Shown: piece by piece, positions 12,045-24,876 of the stretch
Numbering within the stretch: position 1 is the stretch's first letter
How the letters are laid out: each line of letters starts with the position of its first letter
Assembly (NCBI GenBank): GCA_910589415.1
Contig: OU342631.1
Coordinates: 21,018,001-21,082,000 of the forward strand
Direction: 5' to 3'
Length of the DNA: 64,000 bases
Source: Malachius bipustulatus
Taxonomy: Eukaryota > Arthropoda > Insecta > Coleoptera > Melyridae
The notes under the pieces: model-generated
What the model was told of the DNA's origin: nothing
The model's input: only the letters and a program-made list of their open reading frames with translations
Databases searched by the model: none
Made by a program: the position numbers and the translations under genes

Positions 12045-14981
12045 TATCATAAACATTATTTGTATACATATAACGTAGAAATAAAAAAATTGCGACTTTA
12101 AGTTAACGACGTTATAAGTTCAGGAGCTATGGAGGTTTCATCTTCTCGTACTCTCTTCAGTTCTCTAGTTGTGCGGGTTGAAAATTTTGAATTCAGAAAC
12201 GACTAAAACGTCCCTTTTCGGACCACGGTTCGAAAATGGGGGGGGATCACAGAAATTTTCCCACACGCAGAGCGATTTCAAAAATAATTATAATTATTTT
12301 TTTTTAAGAAATTAGCTTTGGCAGGTGTCAACTTTCACAAACGTCAATTTCCTATCTATTTGACAACGAAGTATTTTTTTTTACTTTGATCCTTTTCTTC
12401 AACTAGAAAAGAGCCGCTAAGTTAGTCTTCAACTCCTTATTTTCTATATCGATATCGGTAAATTTTTACTTTCGAGAGCTTTTACATTTCACGGCTCTGT
12501 GTCCTCAAAGTGCCATCAAATGCTAAAAATGTTGTCACGTCGATTATGACTGTTTAAAAAAAGTCATAAAAAACAACAGGAAATAATCCAGAATTTGACG
12601 GATAAGCTTCCAGAGTTGTCAAATTATTACCTGGGAAATTAAGAACCATAAAAATTAATTTTTAAAATCATTTTCCCTTTTAGACTTTTTTTTTGACAAA
12701 TGGCAGTACTGATCTTTTTCGTAAGAATTACTTTTATGAATCCTCCTATTCGTTCCTATTATGAATCTGTACAAATTACCTCAATTTTCTTTCTCCAGTC
12801 CAATTGGGGGATATTAGCCAAGGTGGGTATATTTGATCGGATTTTTAACGCTTCCTCCTACACAGTGGTAGTAGTGTCACCTATCAGAAACGTCAAGTAT
12901 GCTCTCGACATGGGCATGAGCGCCAATCGCAACGATTATGAAACATACAAAATAATCATCAGGAAAAAATTCCTTGAAGTAATGTAATAATTGTTGACGT
13001 ACATGTTTATTCCAAGTCTTTATAAAGCTACGTCCTTAAGAGTTAAATAAAATTGAAAAGTGAAAGTTTTAGTGTATATACAGGCTGTCCCTTATTTCAG
13101 AGTTCAGCATCTTTTGTATTAATTTTGCGTATCACATTTTTAAATGTAGATATTCGGCAGCTGTCACATCAGAAACATATAAAAAATTAATCTAAAACAT
13201 TCATCGCATACCTAGCCGTATAAGAAAAAGAAACTCGATGAGTGTTGACAGCACGTTTGAACGTAATATGTTAATGAAACCCAAATAAACTTATCATTTT
13301 GAGGAGGAATAGTCAGTTATTCAAATTGGAAGCGTGATCTTTATGTCAAAAAGTCAACACGTATCAGGATTTAAATAATTATTGTTTACTCAAATAAATA
13401 AATAAATATTAATGTCTATCTGTCTCTAAAAAGTTGTAAATAAATCATTAATGCTGGATATTTAAGAATATTTAAAATTTTTAGCATCTCATCATGAATT
13501 TAGCAAGTGTGTAAGTGCAGTTTTGATATATTGTTAAATATCAACTTTATGAATTATGTTGCCATGTAAATTATTTACCGTTAAATTACGCTTAACATTT
13601 ACCAACTGTGACCTTAAATATGACATTTCTTAAACATACCTATATCCATATCCATGATAGACACAGCATGTGTCTAGGTAATAGAATAGAAAAAAAGCTT
13701 TATATCGTTCAAGAACCGTACAAAATAGCACATATTTGCATAAACGTCATTACGATACAAATTGCTGGGTATTATTATTCTTATGTAAAATGATGAGTAC
13801 AAAAATATTTGGAGAGAGAAAATGAATAAGACGAGAGAAAGAAAAGAGACTTGTACACAGCATGTTTGTTGTTTTGATCGAAGTTAGCAAGCAAATTGTT
13901 GACGACCTACAAACCTGAACTGCGAGATCGCTCCCAACCCAACTCCGAAGAAAAAATATTATGAAAACGTTTATCTAGCCGAAGAAAAGTTACATAATTA
14001 TAATAAATTGTTATTTCCATCGGATACTCTCTCTGGAGGCCAAAACAACCAACATTTATAAGGGGAGGGAAGTAAAAATCTAATAGAGTTGTTTTTAAGC
14101 TGTTCGGTACACGTTATACGAGAAGTTGAAACATAAATTCTCTAAAATGGTTAAACTACACTTGAAGAATTGCGAGCTGTAATGCGAGTGACACATAAAA
14201 ACGGGACATGATAACAAAAAAATAAAAGGAAAAAGGTTAAAAGCACCGAACTGAATTGGGAAAGTTGGAGCCATCCTTCGAGTAAAAAGGACGTACAGAG
14301 AAAAAACTTTTTACTGAATACTCCGATGGTTTCAGCGACTTGCTGTTTAGGCAAGTTTTTTATGTTCCTGTTTACTCGAAACTTGAAGATTTATATTTTT
14401 GAATAGATTTCGTATTGGATTAAATACTTTCACTGAACTTTGCGCGCCTTTACGTTAACGCTGATAAATGGCAGAGGAAATCAAATAATAATGGCAGGCT
14501 CCTTCCCAGTTTGTTTATTTAGCGTGATAAAAGATAACTTCTCAAGACAAATTTCTTTTACTATACATAAAAATATACGAATGGAGGCTTCGCAATACTT
14601 TATAATATACGTATACTTATTTAAAGAAGCTTAATTGAGTTTTTTAGAATCCATAGAAATAATTAATTGAAAAAAATAATTCATTACTCCAGGAAATACA
14701 CTTTTATAAGAAATTTCTCATCGAAATTTGTGTATTTAACTGGCAAAAAATGTACGTTTCTGCATAAATTTTCCTTAGGTAGGTAATGGAATCTAAAAAC
14801 CCATGAGCTTTTATGACACGTTTGTTTTAAGCTCTAATTATGAGATAAATATTTGAGAACAAAGAATAAGATTATAATGGCTTGGATTACAATTTTAATT
14901 TCTGTTGTAAAGATTTAAGGCATCTATCAAAAACTATTTGATAGACTAGCAGATGTAAAGGAATTATAATTTCTTTAAATA
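12045..14981. other. AT-rich intergenic DNA with an orphan element end
   Basis: No convincing gene is present. An open frame of 95 codons at 12700-12987 has no recognisable motif. At 13079 a sequence TACAGGCTGTCCC looks like an inverted-repeat element terminus, but I found no matching opposite end. An (AAAT)n-like run lies near 13391. The rest is unremarkable. Confidence 0.45.
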
Positions 14982-15892
14982 TACAAGGTGATTCAGTAGT
15001 AAGTACCAATTGAAATTGAAGGGTATACATAGATAACAGGGTTCGAAAAAATCATGATTTTTTTATAAAAATCAAAAATCAATGATTTTAATTAAAAAAA
15101 ATCAAAAAAATCGTGATTTTTTTATTTATTTGATTTTTTTGATTTCTTTATTTTTTTTAATTTCTAATAATGTGGTATGATCTATTTTCCGCTCTTTTAC
15201 GCTCTCACATCAGATAATTATGTGAGAAGTTTTTGCTTCATATTTTCGTTAAGGCTAACAAGTGGTCGCCACACCATGAATTTTGAGTTTTCTCTTGTAT
15301 TTTTTTTCTTCACTTTTGGTTTTGTTGAATTATATAATTTAAAAATAATAAAATTAAATTAAAGAATTGAAACAAATTTATTTACCAGAATCAGTTAAAA
15401 TTCAGAAAATTTAGAAACATTTTTTATGAATTCTACTTATGAAGAATTCTTTAGGGGGCCGAAGTATCACAAAAAGCCCTCCAAACCCTCTCACTATTCA
15501 AGAACACATAATAAATAATAAAAAAGGACAATTATTCTTGTTCCTTTATATTTTTTTTCCAAGTTCATGGTCCAGCTAAGTGAGATCAAAAGAAAGATGC
15601 AGGAGACGAAATATAGATAATTGATACAATATTTGTTGTTTCCCTAATAACCTACTGCATCTATTCAGACTTTCGCAGGAATACATAAATTATGATCACC
15701 CTTTGAAGGTTTCAAGTTTCAAAAGGAAGCAATAAAATATGTTTTCAATGTTTCCATCAATAATAATTAGTATCTGAGGTTTACGGTACCGTTCACCCTT
15801 CTATATAATATTGTGTGATTTTTGTGGCACCAATTAAAATTTATTATAGTAAATAAAAAAACTCCATAAAAACATAGTATTTCTGATTTTTT

Positions 15893-18065
15893 GCAACGGA
15901 TCCCAACTCGTACAGACCAATCTCACTTACGTGTACAGCGTGCAAGTTGTTAGAAAAAATTATTAATAAGAGACTTCTTTGGTACATCGAGAAACATAAA
16001 ATTTTTGTTGCAGCCCAATCCGGATTTCGACCTCAACGCTGCACCATTGACAATCTTGCTTTGCTGCAAACAGAAATAGCCAACGCCTTCTCAAGAAAAC
16101 AAGATGTTATAGCTGCCATCTTTGATATCGAAGGTGCCTTTGACACTCTGCCATCCGCTGTCATTATTAAAAAATTAACAAATCTCCAGTTGACTGGCAA
16201 TATACTGTACTTTCTCCAAAACTTTTTAAGAAACAGGTTCTTCAGAGTTAGAGCCAACAATAATACCTCCTCGGTATTTGCTCAGAAGAATGGAGTTCCA
16301 CAAGGTTCCATTCTAAGCCCTACACTCTTTAATCTAGCTATTAATGACATATGTACAACGATACGTGCTCCAGTTAAATATGCACTGTACGCTGACGACC
16401 TGATCATCTACTGTCATGGCAAAAACACAAGCGCAACATCCAGCCTAATCCAGGAGGCAGTAAATCAACTTAGTCACTGGGCGTCCAAATCTGGTTTCCG
16501 TTTCTCCACCACGAAATCCAAAGTTATAAAGTTTAGTCTAAATTTCAATCCGTCGACTCCAAGGATACTCCTCAACGGAAAAACCATGCCCTCCGTAAAT
16601 CAGCTCAAAATTCTCGGACTGACATTCGACAAGAGATTGAACTGGAAGCAGCACATTGCAGATATCAAAACCAACTGTCTCAAAAAACTCAACATACTCA
16701 AAATCCTATCGCACAACCAATGGGGAGCCGATGAGGATGTCTTACTGAGGGTGTATCGTACTCTTATTCGTTCCAAAATAGACTACGGCAGTGTCATCTA
16801 TATGTCTGCTTCGGAATTCACCTTAAAAAGCCTAAACTCGATTCACAACACCGCTCTAAGAATGTGTCTCGGAGCTTTCAGATCCAGTCCAAGTGAGAGC
16901 GTCTACTGTGAAGCTAACGAACCCCCTCTCAAGCTGAGACGTCAACAACTTCTATTGAGTTACTTTGCAAGGATATCAGCGAACCCCCAGAACCCAGCAT
17001 ACTCGCTTCTCACCTCAATGGGATCTCAACCTGATCCTCCTCCTAAGATTCTATCCATTCCACAAATTCTCCACGCACACCTAACCTCCCTGACAGACCT
17101 GAATGTTTCTCTCCTATCTACATGCCATCTTCCGACATCCACCTTGGGAAAAAACTCTCCCAAACCTCAACACGTCGCTCAGCTGCCATCCCAAACACGA
17201 TACCCCGAAAGAGCTTTTAAGAAAATCATTCCTGAATATAATCAACACCTCCAATTTCGATGAAATTTTATACACTGACGCGTCTAAGAGTGAAACCTGC
17301 GTCGGCTGCGCGGTGGTTACACTCGACAACATCGTCGCCACCATGTCTCTACCATCTTCTGCTAGTGTGCATACAGGGGAACTATTCGGAATCCTTCAAG
17401 CCATCAAGTCTATAAATAAGGAATCTAAGAATATAGCTATTTGCACTGATTCGCTCTCGTCTATCGATTCCATTAGATGTCTCTACACACAACATCCAAT
17501 AGTGCAGGATATCCACAACACACATGACAGGCTGGTTTCCCGGGGAAGCAACCTAACACTGATATGGGTCCCGTCTCACATAGGCATAGCGGGAAACGAA
17601 AAGGCTGACGAGGCTGCCAAAGAAGCCTCATTATCTCCCACAGTCCATACAAATACTCAAATCTATAGAGACTTAAAAACCTATATCACAAAATCCACCA
17701 AGACTGCCTGGCAAAATCATTGGGACGGAATCACCTCAAAACTGCATGAGATCCAACCATCCATTACTCGACTCGAACTCCCTCCAACTATGACCAGAAG
17801 GAACAAACTGGTGATTCGTCGACTACGTATTGGACACACCAAACTCACCCATGGGTTCTTGATGGCGGCAGAAAATCCACCGCTCTGTGAGCACTGTAAC
17901 AACAGCCTTACTGTCAAACACATCCTCACAGGATGCTTAAAATTAACTAGGAGCCGAAGCAAACATAACATAGAAGGAAATATAAAAGAACTCCTCAGTT
18001 CCACTGAACGACTCTCTCAAGTTATCAACTACCTACAAGACATCAATTTGTTTTCAAAATTATAA
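15893..18065 (+). pseudogene. ORF2 fragment: reverse transcriptase and RNase H, frameshifted
   Basis: The first frame (about 15902-17263) enters at SYRPISLTCTACKLLEK, a conserved RT motif. It continues through an FDIEGAFDTL-type segment, GVPQGSILSP and the catalytic YADD at about 16394. A frameshift near 17100-17140 moves the reading to a second frame that runs to 18065. That frame has RNase H signatures: YTDASKS (first Asp), HTGELFGIL (Glu), CTDSLSS (Asp) and PSHIGIAGNEKADEAAK. The C terminus ends with CEHCNNSLTVKHILTGC, a C-x2-C-x7-H-x4-C motif typical of I-group and related LINEs. The endonuclease and ORF1 are missing, and the frame is broken, so it is not functional. Confidence 0.9.
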
Positions 18066-18244
18066 TTATACTGTCACTGCTATTTAAAACACCTGTCTTT
18101 AACAATTAATTAACTAAATTTCTGATATCATAATTATGTAATTGTATTGTAACTGTGTCAATGACCTCCAGCTGTCGAGACACTTAAAGCTTAAATAAAA
18201 AAAAAAATAAAAAAAAAATAAAAAAAAAATAAAAAAAAAAAAAA
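15893..18244 (+). mobile_element. 5'-truncated I-like LINE fragment
   Basis: The fragment starts inside the reverse transcriptase region of ORF2 and continues through RNase H, a C-terminal zinc motif, a short 3' UTR and an unusual A-rich tail. The tail is runs of about nine As separated by single Ts, from about 18192 to 18244. Truncation at the 5' end is usual for target-primed reverse transcription. I could not identify a clean target-site duplication. It lies inside the inverted-repeat element 14982-19105. It is related to, but clearly different in sequence from, the LINE at 39820-45415. Confidence 0.85.
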
Positions 18245-18458
18245 TCCTTGATTAATATAAAAAAATCACTTGATTTAAATCATTGAAAAAATTCAAATTT
18301 TTTTCTATTTAACAACTCGTATTTGGAAAAATTATGGGTATAACTGAAGCCAAAGTCTGACACCTTTTGCCTCATAAAAAAATTTGAACGGTGATTTTTT
18401 AAATTGTTTTTAAGGAAAGCCATGCATAATAAGTTGCTACAAAAAAGTCACACTTTTT

Positions 18459-18750
18459 CGAGAAAAATTCAATATTTTGTCCACGTTTTTTGGTATTTAT
18501 TATTTTTATAGTTTTTTTTTTTCTATTACCCGCTTTTAGATATTCTGACTCTTAAATGATGACTTACTACTGACTTAAATGACTTAATAGTTATTTCAAT
18601 TAATAATTTATCCATCTCCAGTGGATACTGTGGAAAAATTAGGAATCAGAGTATCTGAAAAAGAACAATAGAAGATAAATAGAAAATAAATAATAAATGA
18701 TACAAATAAAAAAATCTAAAAAACGTGGAAACAATATTGGATTTTTCTCT
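18459..18750. repeat. Internal inverted repeat
   Basis: The left arm (about 18459-18555) contains TCCACGTTTTTT and GATATTCTGACTC. The right arm (about 18641-18750) contains the same words inverted and slightly diverged. The loop is about 85 bp. It may be part of the original inverted-repeat element or another inserted fold-back. Confidence 0.6.
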
Positions 18751-19105
18751 AAAACGATGGCACCCATGTATCGATTTTTTTATAAATTTGCCTTTTAATA
18801 GCAATGTAATCTTGCTTTCCAAAAAACGCGAATTCTAGGCCACTGGGTACTTATTCGGTTATATCCAGAATTTCACCCGATATGATGGGTTATTAAATAG
18901 AAAACCTGAACCAAAAAATTCAGAATCATTGGTCCATGCACTCTGTAGAAAGATACAATGAAAGACAGTTCCTCAGATCGACACTTCAACATCCAGTATC
19001 TCGGTTAAAAATATTTTTGGAAAAAAAATTATTGAATTTTCTTAATATTTTAGCTTTATCTAAAAGCCTCTCAATTTATGGTACTTCCCACTGAATCACC
19101 TTGTA

Positions 19106-22100
19106 TACTTACAGTAACCCCTATTTGCTTTTCCAATGTTTTCCATTGTTATTCTTATTTAGTTTTTCCGCTTGCAATTTAAAAGATATTTAGATATATT
19201 AAGAAGTAAAAAAAAAAACAGAAAAACTTTGGGCAATATGTCAAAAGTCGTGGCTATTATGAAAAATATTTTCATATAGGCACCTATCCATAAAAATATA
19301 TCTTATTGGAAAAAACCTTGAGCGGTTTTATGTAATTTACACAGGGTGTAAATTAGAAACTGCAAAAAAATTCAGGGGGGAGGATGGTTCCTTGTTGAGA
19401 AAAAAAATGCTTCTGATTTTTATCAAGATACAGTGTCGTGTACTAATAAACAGATAAAGGGGCGTTAAAAGAAACAATTTTTCATTAGATGTCAAGAAAG
19501 TTACGAAAATAAAATTAAACACACAATTTTTGCTACCAAAAAGCACTCATTGAAATGTTTCTTGGTTTTTATGCATAATGGGTATAAGGGATGGAAAGAA
19601 AACCTCAAAAATTCATTTTGTACGTAACATTGTTTCTTATTCATATCTTTCCAAGTAAAAATTTATTTCAAGTAAATAAAAATAAAGAGTTTAAAATTTA
19701 ATTATGCTATTTTACATTTGGAAAAAAAATAAGTGAATAACTACGAAATTTAGGCTCCAAAATGTTGTAATGAGAATATCTCAAATGAATAAGATTATTC
19801 GATTTTGGAATTTTAAATGTTGTCGATAGAGCATCGATTTTTTGACTATAATACAATGTACCATTTTGGATGTTTCTTATGCCCTTATGTACGATAACAT
19901 AAAGGTGATTGAAATAGAAAGGATTTTTTAGTTAAAATTCGGAAAATATACCTACATCAATAATTTATTTTTGTGATTTTTTTTTATACTTTTATATTCT
20001 TTGATGCAAACGCTTTCAGCGATGTAGCCGGCTGTTGAAATCAAAGAATGTACACACCAGCTGTATCAATGATTATTGTACTATGAATGAAAGATTTGCC
20101 TCCATCGACCATCAGAAGCCTTTTTTTCAAGTTGCGGACATAGTACAACTAGGTAATATTGGAAGTCACCATCCATGTTACTTGCCTCATAAAATCGATG
20201 AAAATCGTTTTTACTTTCACCCTATATGTATATACCTATACTTATGTTTTTTTATTTAGCATTTGAATAATGTTGTTTTGTAGCTATGTGATGACAAGAT
20301 ACCGAGAATAGACTAATAATAAATTAATAAATATGACATATTCTAATAGTTTTTTAGTATTAATGCTTTTCATTGAAGTATCAAGCAATCAATAGAAATT
20401 GTAATGTCTTAAATTATTCAGCCCCAAGAAACAACCTTGTATCCAAGTAGACATTATTATTATAAACAAAACACTTGTTATTTTTTTGGGAATCCCTTGT
20501 ACTGAGAAAAGTAACATAATAGGTATTTAATTATTATAAAAGACTCTCGTTTTTTTGTTTCTTTCTGGAATTTCCCCGCGTTAACTATTTAGGGCACAGT
20601 GACAGTGAGTGTTTCTTTTTTTAACAATATCATTTAAGAGGTCATAGAAAATCGAAAAATAAGTGGACTTTCGTCAGAATAAATATATCTCCGATAGACA
20701 CAATTAGGAAAGTAGAAGTCTTCAGAATTGAAGTATGAAAATAGAATTCTGGGAATTAATTTTGGGCCGCTTGAGCAATTTTCTCAAATTTTTTACACAT
20801 AGTGCTGCATAGACTTTCCAGCGGTGGGGATATTGAGTATAGTTGCCCTTATTTTCCCACCTTATTTTCTACGACTCTAGATATTTTTCACACGTGTCAT
20901 ATTTTTGATTGTAGCCTCCAATTGAAAAAACGAAGATACTGTTGGTAAATTCGATATTACGCATCGTTTCCGAGCTATTGTTGGTAAACATTTTTCTGTG
21001 CTGGCAAACTGTAATAATTTTTACTGGTCAAATTTGATTATGTCGATCGAAAACAAATGCCTTTCTGAAAATAATTTTATGAAGAAGTTCACTTATTTTG
21101 CGATTCTCTAACACCTCCCAAAATGACACTGTGAAATAATTAAACAGCCTGTAGAGGAAGGAATATTGTTAAGGGGATTATAAACATTTTTAAACGTAAT
21201 CCTGGAAGTCAATTATAAAAAAGACGGCTTTCATGAAAAATTGCCGTTTTCAAGAATATGCTGAACGGTACAGTGAAAATAAATAAAATCTTTGGAACTG
21301 CCACAAGAAAATAAATGGAATAAATTAGTTCCTCAAAAACCATGCTAATGATCAATAAGAGAGTAAGTACCTACGTATAATTATTCTAAAAGTGAAAACC
21401 TCAAGATAATCTACTCATCTAGAGAGAGGTATTTTAAAACAATTTTCTCATAATCCTTACGGTTAAATCTCTAGATATCTACTGTACCTATCTCTTTTAT
21501 TATTTCTCTACTTGAAAATATTAAAACAGTGATGAATATATGAGTATGAACAAGAATAGGAATATCCAACCGGGTTCCCATCACCTGAAGCAACGAACAT
21601 ACCAACAATTTAAAATTCTATGATATTTTTTGTAAGAAAAGAATGGAGGTCCATATACCTCAATTAGTGTGTCCATCAACTACGGCCACACAAAATATTA
21701 TTACCGGCTATATAGCTAAATAATAATTAAAGTTATTTCCAAGCAAGAAAACAGTATTAGATACAAAGAATAATAATGCATTCAATTAACAGTTAACGTC
21801 ATTTTAAATTAAATAAGCTCTCTATTTTATTTTTATGTGCTCCAAGTGAACGGGTTGTGAATTTATTAGGAAGCCTAGATAAGTGGGTATGTGAAAAATA
21901 TGCAGAAGGTATTACAATTATTATTATTAATGGCTTGGTATACTTATGTATTTGTAATCTATTTTATTATTAAGAGAATGTAAAAATTATGATGAGAGAT
22001 AGAAGAGTATGTTTTAATTTAATGTTTGTTAGTGATTCACTCTTTCACTTTTAAACGCTAGAAAATAATGACCAAATTTTTTATTTCGAATCTTCAAACG

Positions 22101-22337
22101 TTTTTATAAAATCAGAAACTTCATAAATTAAGATTATTTTTTGTAAAAATTTTCAGCAATAATGATAGCCCAAATCGATAAAAATCTCGAATTTAAGGAA
22201 TAAAATTATGTAGGTACCTATCTCGGTAAATATCGGTTGTAGGTATGTAGAAAAGCATTAAAACAAAAAATTTTAAGGGGGGAATATCCATCAAGTTTTG
22301 TTTTTAACTTTTTTTTTAATTTCTTATCGTTCATATA
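19106..22337. other. AT-rich intergenic DNA, no gene seen
   Basis: Only short open frames occur. A 9-bp dyad (AATTTACAC…GTGTAAATT, 19334-19354) includes the word ACAGGGTGTAAATT, which resembles an element terminus without a partner. No other structured repeat stands out. Confidence 0.45.
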
Positions 22338-23119
22338 TACAGGGTGAGGCGCGAGAACCTTAGGGCATTTTTATATGGAGAAGTCCTGGGAGTAGAAGTC
22401 TAAAAATTTGTACGTGCAAAATTTCGATTTTGACGAGCTGAAATAAAATATTTACAAACCCTCACCATTTCCGGTTATACCGGAAGTTGCCATCAACTTT
22501 CTTATTTTAAATGGGACACCCTGTATATTGTTACATTTTCAGATTGCCTGAAAAAATCTAATGAAAATGGTGTTTATAGGGTCAAGATAGATGAAAACGG
22601 CTTACATGTCCCTATCTTAACTTTTCACATAGTATCCTATGGTGCTGATGAAATTTGTATACAAAGTGATGAAAAATCAGAGATTTTCAAAAAAAATTAA
22701 TAAAAAATATTTTTTTTTTGTAGGTACTCCAGCGTAGTACCTATACAAAAAGTTAGGATAGGGACATGTAAGCCGTTTTCCGATATCTTGACCCGTTTTC
22801 AAGCTAAGCTGCTTTGAAAATGGAAAATTGCAATTTTCATTTGTTTATAACTCATTAATTGGTCGTTACAAATTTAAACTGTAAACAGCATTTTTGTAAC
22901 TGTTTTTCAGGCAATCTGAAAATGTAATAATATACAGGGTGTACCATTTAAAAAAAGAAAAATATGGCAACTTCCGGTATAACCGGAAGTGGTGTGGGCT
23001 TGTAAATATTTTAGTTCAGCTCATCAAAATCGAAACTATACATTTACCAATTTTTAGACTTCTACTCCCAACACTTCTCCATATAAAAATGCCCTTAGGT
23101 TCTCGCGCCTCGCCCTGTA
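22338..23119. mobile_element. Fold-back element of two inverted 188-bp units around a palindromic core
   Basis: The outer ends are TACAGGGTGAGGCGCGAG and its inverse (with one change). Each arm is itself bounded by CAGGGTG-like termini: left unit 22338-22525, right unit 22933-23119, in opposite orientation. Between them, 22526-22932 is a second inverted repeat with shared words ATTTTCAGATTGCCTGAAAA and GGGACATGTAAGCCGTTTT. Its right half is longer. No coding sequence is present. Confidence 0.8.
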
Positions 23120-23250
23120 TATTAAAAATTTTCAAAAATGGCACTAGTGCATGTGGAAACGTTTCTTTTAGATTTTACAACAATCTGTCAATCGGAGTTG
23201 AGAGTAGGGTATAATAAAATTTGTAGCTTTTCAGTTTTCTATCTTTCTTA

Positions 23251-24342
23251 TACAGGGTGCACCATGTATCCTTCTCTATATTAGAAAATTGTAAATATTG
23301 AACCAATTGCCGTATAGATGTTTTTAGGTTCTCAGGCTTACTCTTGTAGTTATTAATAAATAGTTGACGTTTCGGGATTGATTAATCCGTTGATCACATA
23401 TTTAATTAATAAAATAGATACAATAAAAATTATTTTAGTAAAATGAAAATATTGCTATCTCCTGAAAGCTAAGAGATACATAGGGTCGGTTAAATTAGAG
23501 AAAAGATGCGCAGTTTTGTGGCCATCTCGAATCCGTCAAAACATGCAAGATATCTGTGACCGTTCCTGAAATATCCTGAAAAAACTGAAAAATCGAGATT
23601 TCTTGTTTTCGTCATACCTTTTTATTATTGGAAATTAATAAATAATTTTTTGTAGGCTTACATAAGCCGTTAAGAGCTCGCCATATTATTTTTTTTATGT
23701 TGTTCGATATGAAAAAAATAATGGAAACCAAAAATTAATAAACTTCAAAAAAAAATTAATTTTAATTTTTCTTTTTTCAAAGAAAACCCTAAAAAAATCA
23801 TCGAAAAACGTCGACATTTGCAAAATACGCCGAAATAATGCTTGCCTTCTGGTTTTTTAATTTATCTATGAAATTCGGTCTAAAAATGTGTCTTTTTTGT
23901 AAAGAAAAAAGAAGAATAAAAATTTTTTAAATTTATTCTCTGAAGTTGAACAATTTTTAGTTTTTATGATTTTTTTTATATCGAACAACATAAAAAAACA
24001 ATATGGTGGCTATAAGAAAACCGAAAGTTGACTATGAAAACTCTGGGATCTAGTCGGCTTTGAAAATTTTTGAAATGTCAGATGGGTAGCTCTTGACGAT
24101 TTATGTAAGCCCACAAAAAATTATTCATTAATCTCCAATAATAAAAGAGATATGGAAAAAATAAGAAATCTCGATTTTTCAGTTTTTTCAGGATATTTCA
24201 GGAACGGTCACAGATATCTTGTGTGTCTCGACGGAATCAAGATGGCCACAAAATTGCACTTCTTTGGACTTGTTTAACCAACCCTGTATCTGTTAGCGTT
24301 AGGAGATAGCAATATAGAGAAGGATACATGGTGCACCCTGTA
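23251..24342. mobile_element. Long fold-back element with a 171-bp insertion in one arm
   Basis: The ends are TACAGGGTGCACCATG and its inverse, and the arms match through most of the element, meeting near 23800-23830. Shared inner words include TCTGTGACCGTTCCTGAAAT and ATCGAACAACATA (the latter near the centre). The left arm contains an extra 171 bp (23283-23453) that is absent from the right arm and flanked by ATATT on both sides. No coding sequence is present. An RNA copy would fold into a hairpin of about 400 bp. Confidence 0.8.
23283..23453. mobile_element. Small insertion in the left arm of the fold-back
   Basis: Comparing the two arms shows this block only on the left. ATATT at 23278-23282 is repeated at 23449-23453, consistent with a 5-bp target duplication. 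Part of it (TTAGGTTCTC, near 23323) resembles the end region of the neighbouring 22338-23119 element. The family is otherwise unknown. Confidence 0.5.
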
Positions 24343-24378
24343 TACCTAATATATGTATAATATAATTATTTCTTTTGC

Positions 24379-24785
24379 ATGCTTGGTAGGGGTGTAGAGG
24401 GTGCCAATAAAACTCGTTCAGCTACAATATTTTGGAAAATTGTTGAATCTATGCCACATAACTAATTAATTCGAGTCATAGCGGTTTCCCTAAATACCTG
24501 ATTTTAGAGTTTTCGAAGTCGAAGAATCAAAATTACGGCTCTAATATGGCGGACGTCTTTCATAAATTCATCGCATTTTCACCAAACTCGTCATTAGGGA
24601 ATTTTGGGATTCTTCTTAATCTAGCGACTTCAAAAACCCCAAAATCATATAATTTGGTGAAAACTGTATGACATGAAATAACTAGTTAGGTTTCGAAATT
24701 AGTATAATTATTAGTAAAATTCGAAAATATTCAAAAACATTAGCGCCGGTTTACTTTTGGCGCCCTCTGTATTCTTACCAAGCAT
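24379..24785. mobile_element. Short inverted-repeat element, about 0.4 kb
   Basis: GCTTGGTAGGGGTGTAGAGG at the left end matches, inverted, TACCAAGCA preceded by CCTCTGTATT at the right. Inner words around GATTTT..GTTTT.GAAGTCG also pair (about 24500 and 24630). The ends differ from the TACAGGG type. No coding sequence is present. Confidence 0.6.
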
Positions 24786-24876
24786 TCTTATTGTAGAGAA
24801 TCTCAAAAGCTACAACTTTTGTTCAAATTATTTTTCACCCCCGATTTACCGATTGGATTCACCCACATGTGAGTAA

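Larger units (their letters stand above)
14982..19105. mobile_element. Inverted-repeat DNA element, expanded by nested insertions
   Basis: TACAAGGTGATTCAGT at the left end is matched in reverse complement at the right end (…ACTGAATCACCTTGTA). Similarity continues for about 40 bp, including AGTACC. The ends have the TA-first form of mariner-type MITEs. The 4.1-kb interior is mostly later additions: a low-complexity tgattttt tract (15040-15160), a 5'-truncated LINE (about 15893-18244) and a palindromic segment (18459-18750). No transposase is visible, so it is a non-autonomous element. Confidence 0.65.

Noticed and set aside
12700..12987. 95-codon open frame, plus strand
   Set aside because: No recognisable domain; length is within what chance gives over 64 kb.
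15177..15362. 61-codon hydrophobic open frame
   Set aside because: T-rich low-complexity DNA inside an inverted-repeat element; the apparent membrane segment is compositional.
2884..24342. CRISPR array or prokaryotic operon signals
   Set aside because: The repeats are inverted, not regularly spaced direct repeats, and all coding evidence is eukaryotic transposon type.
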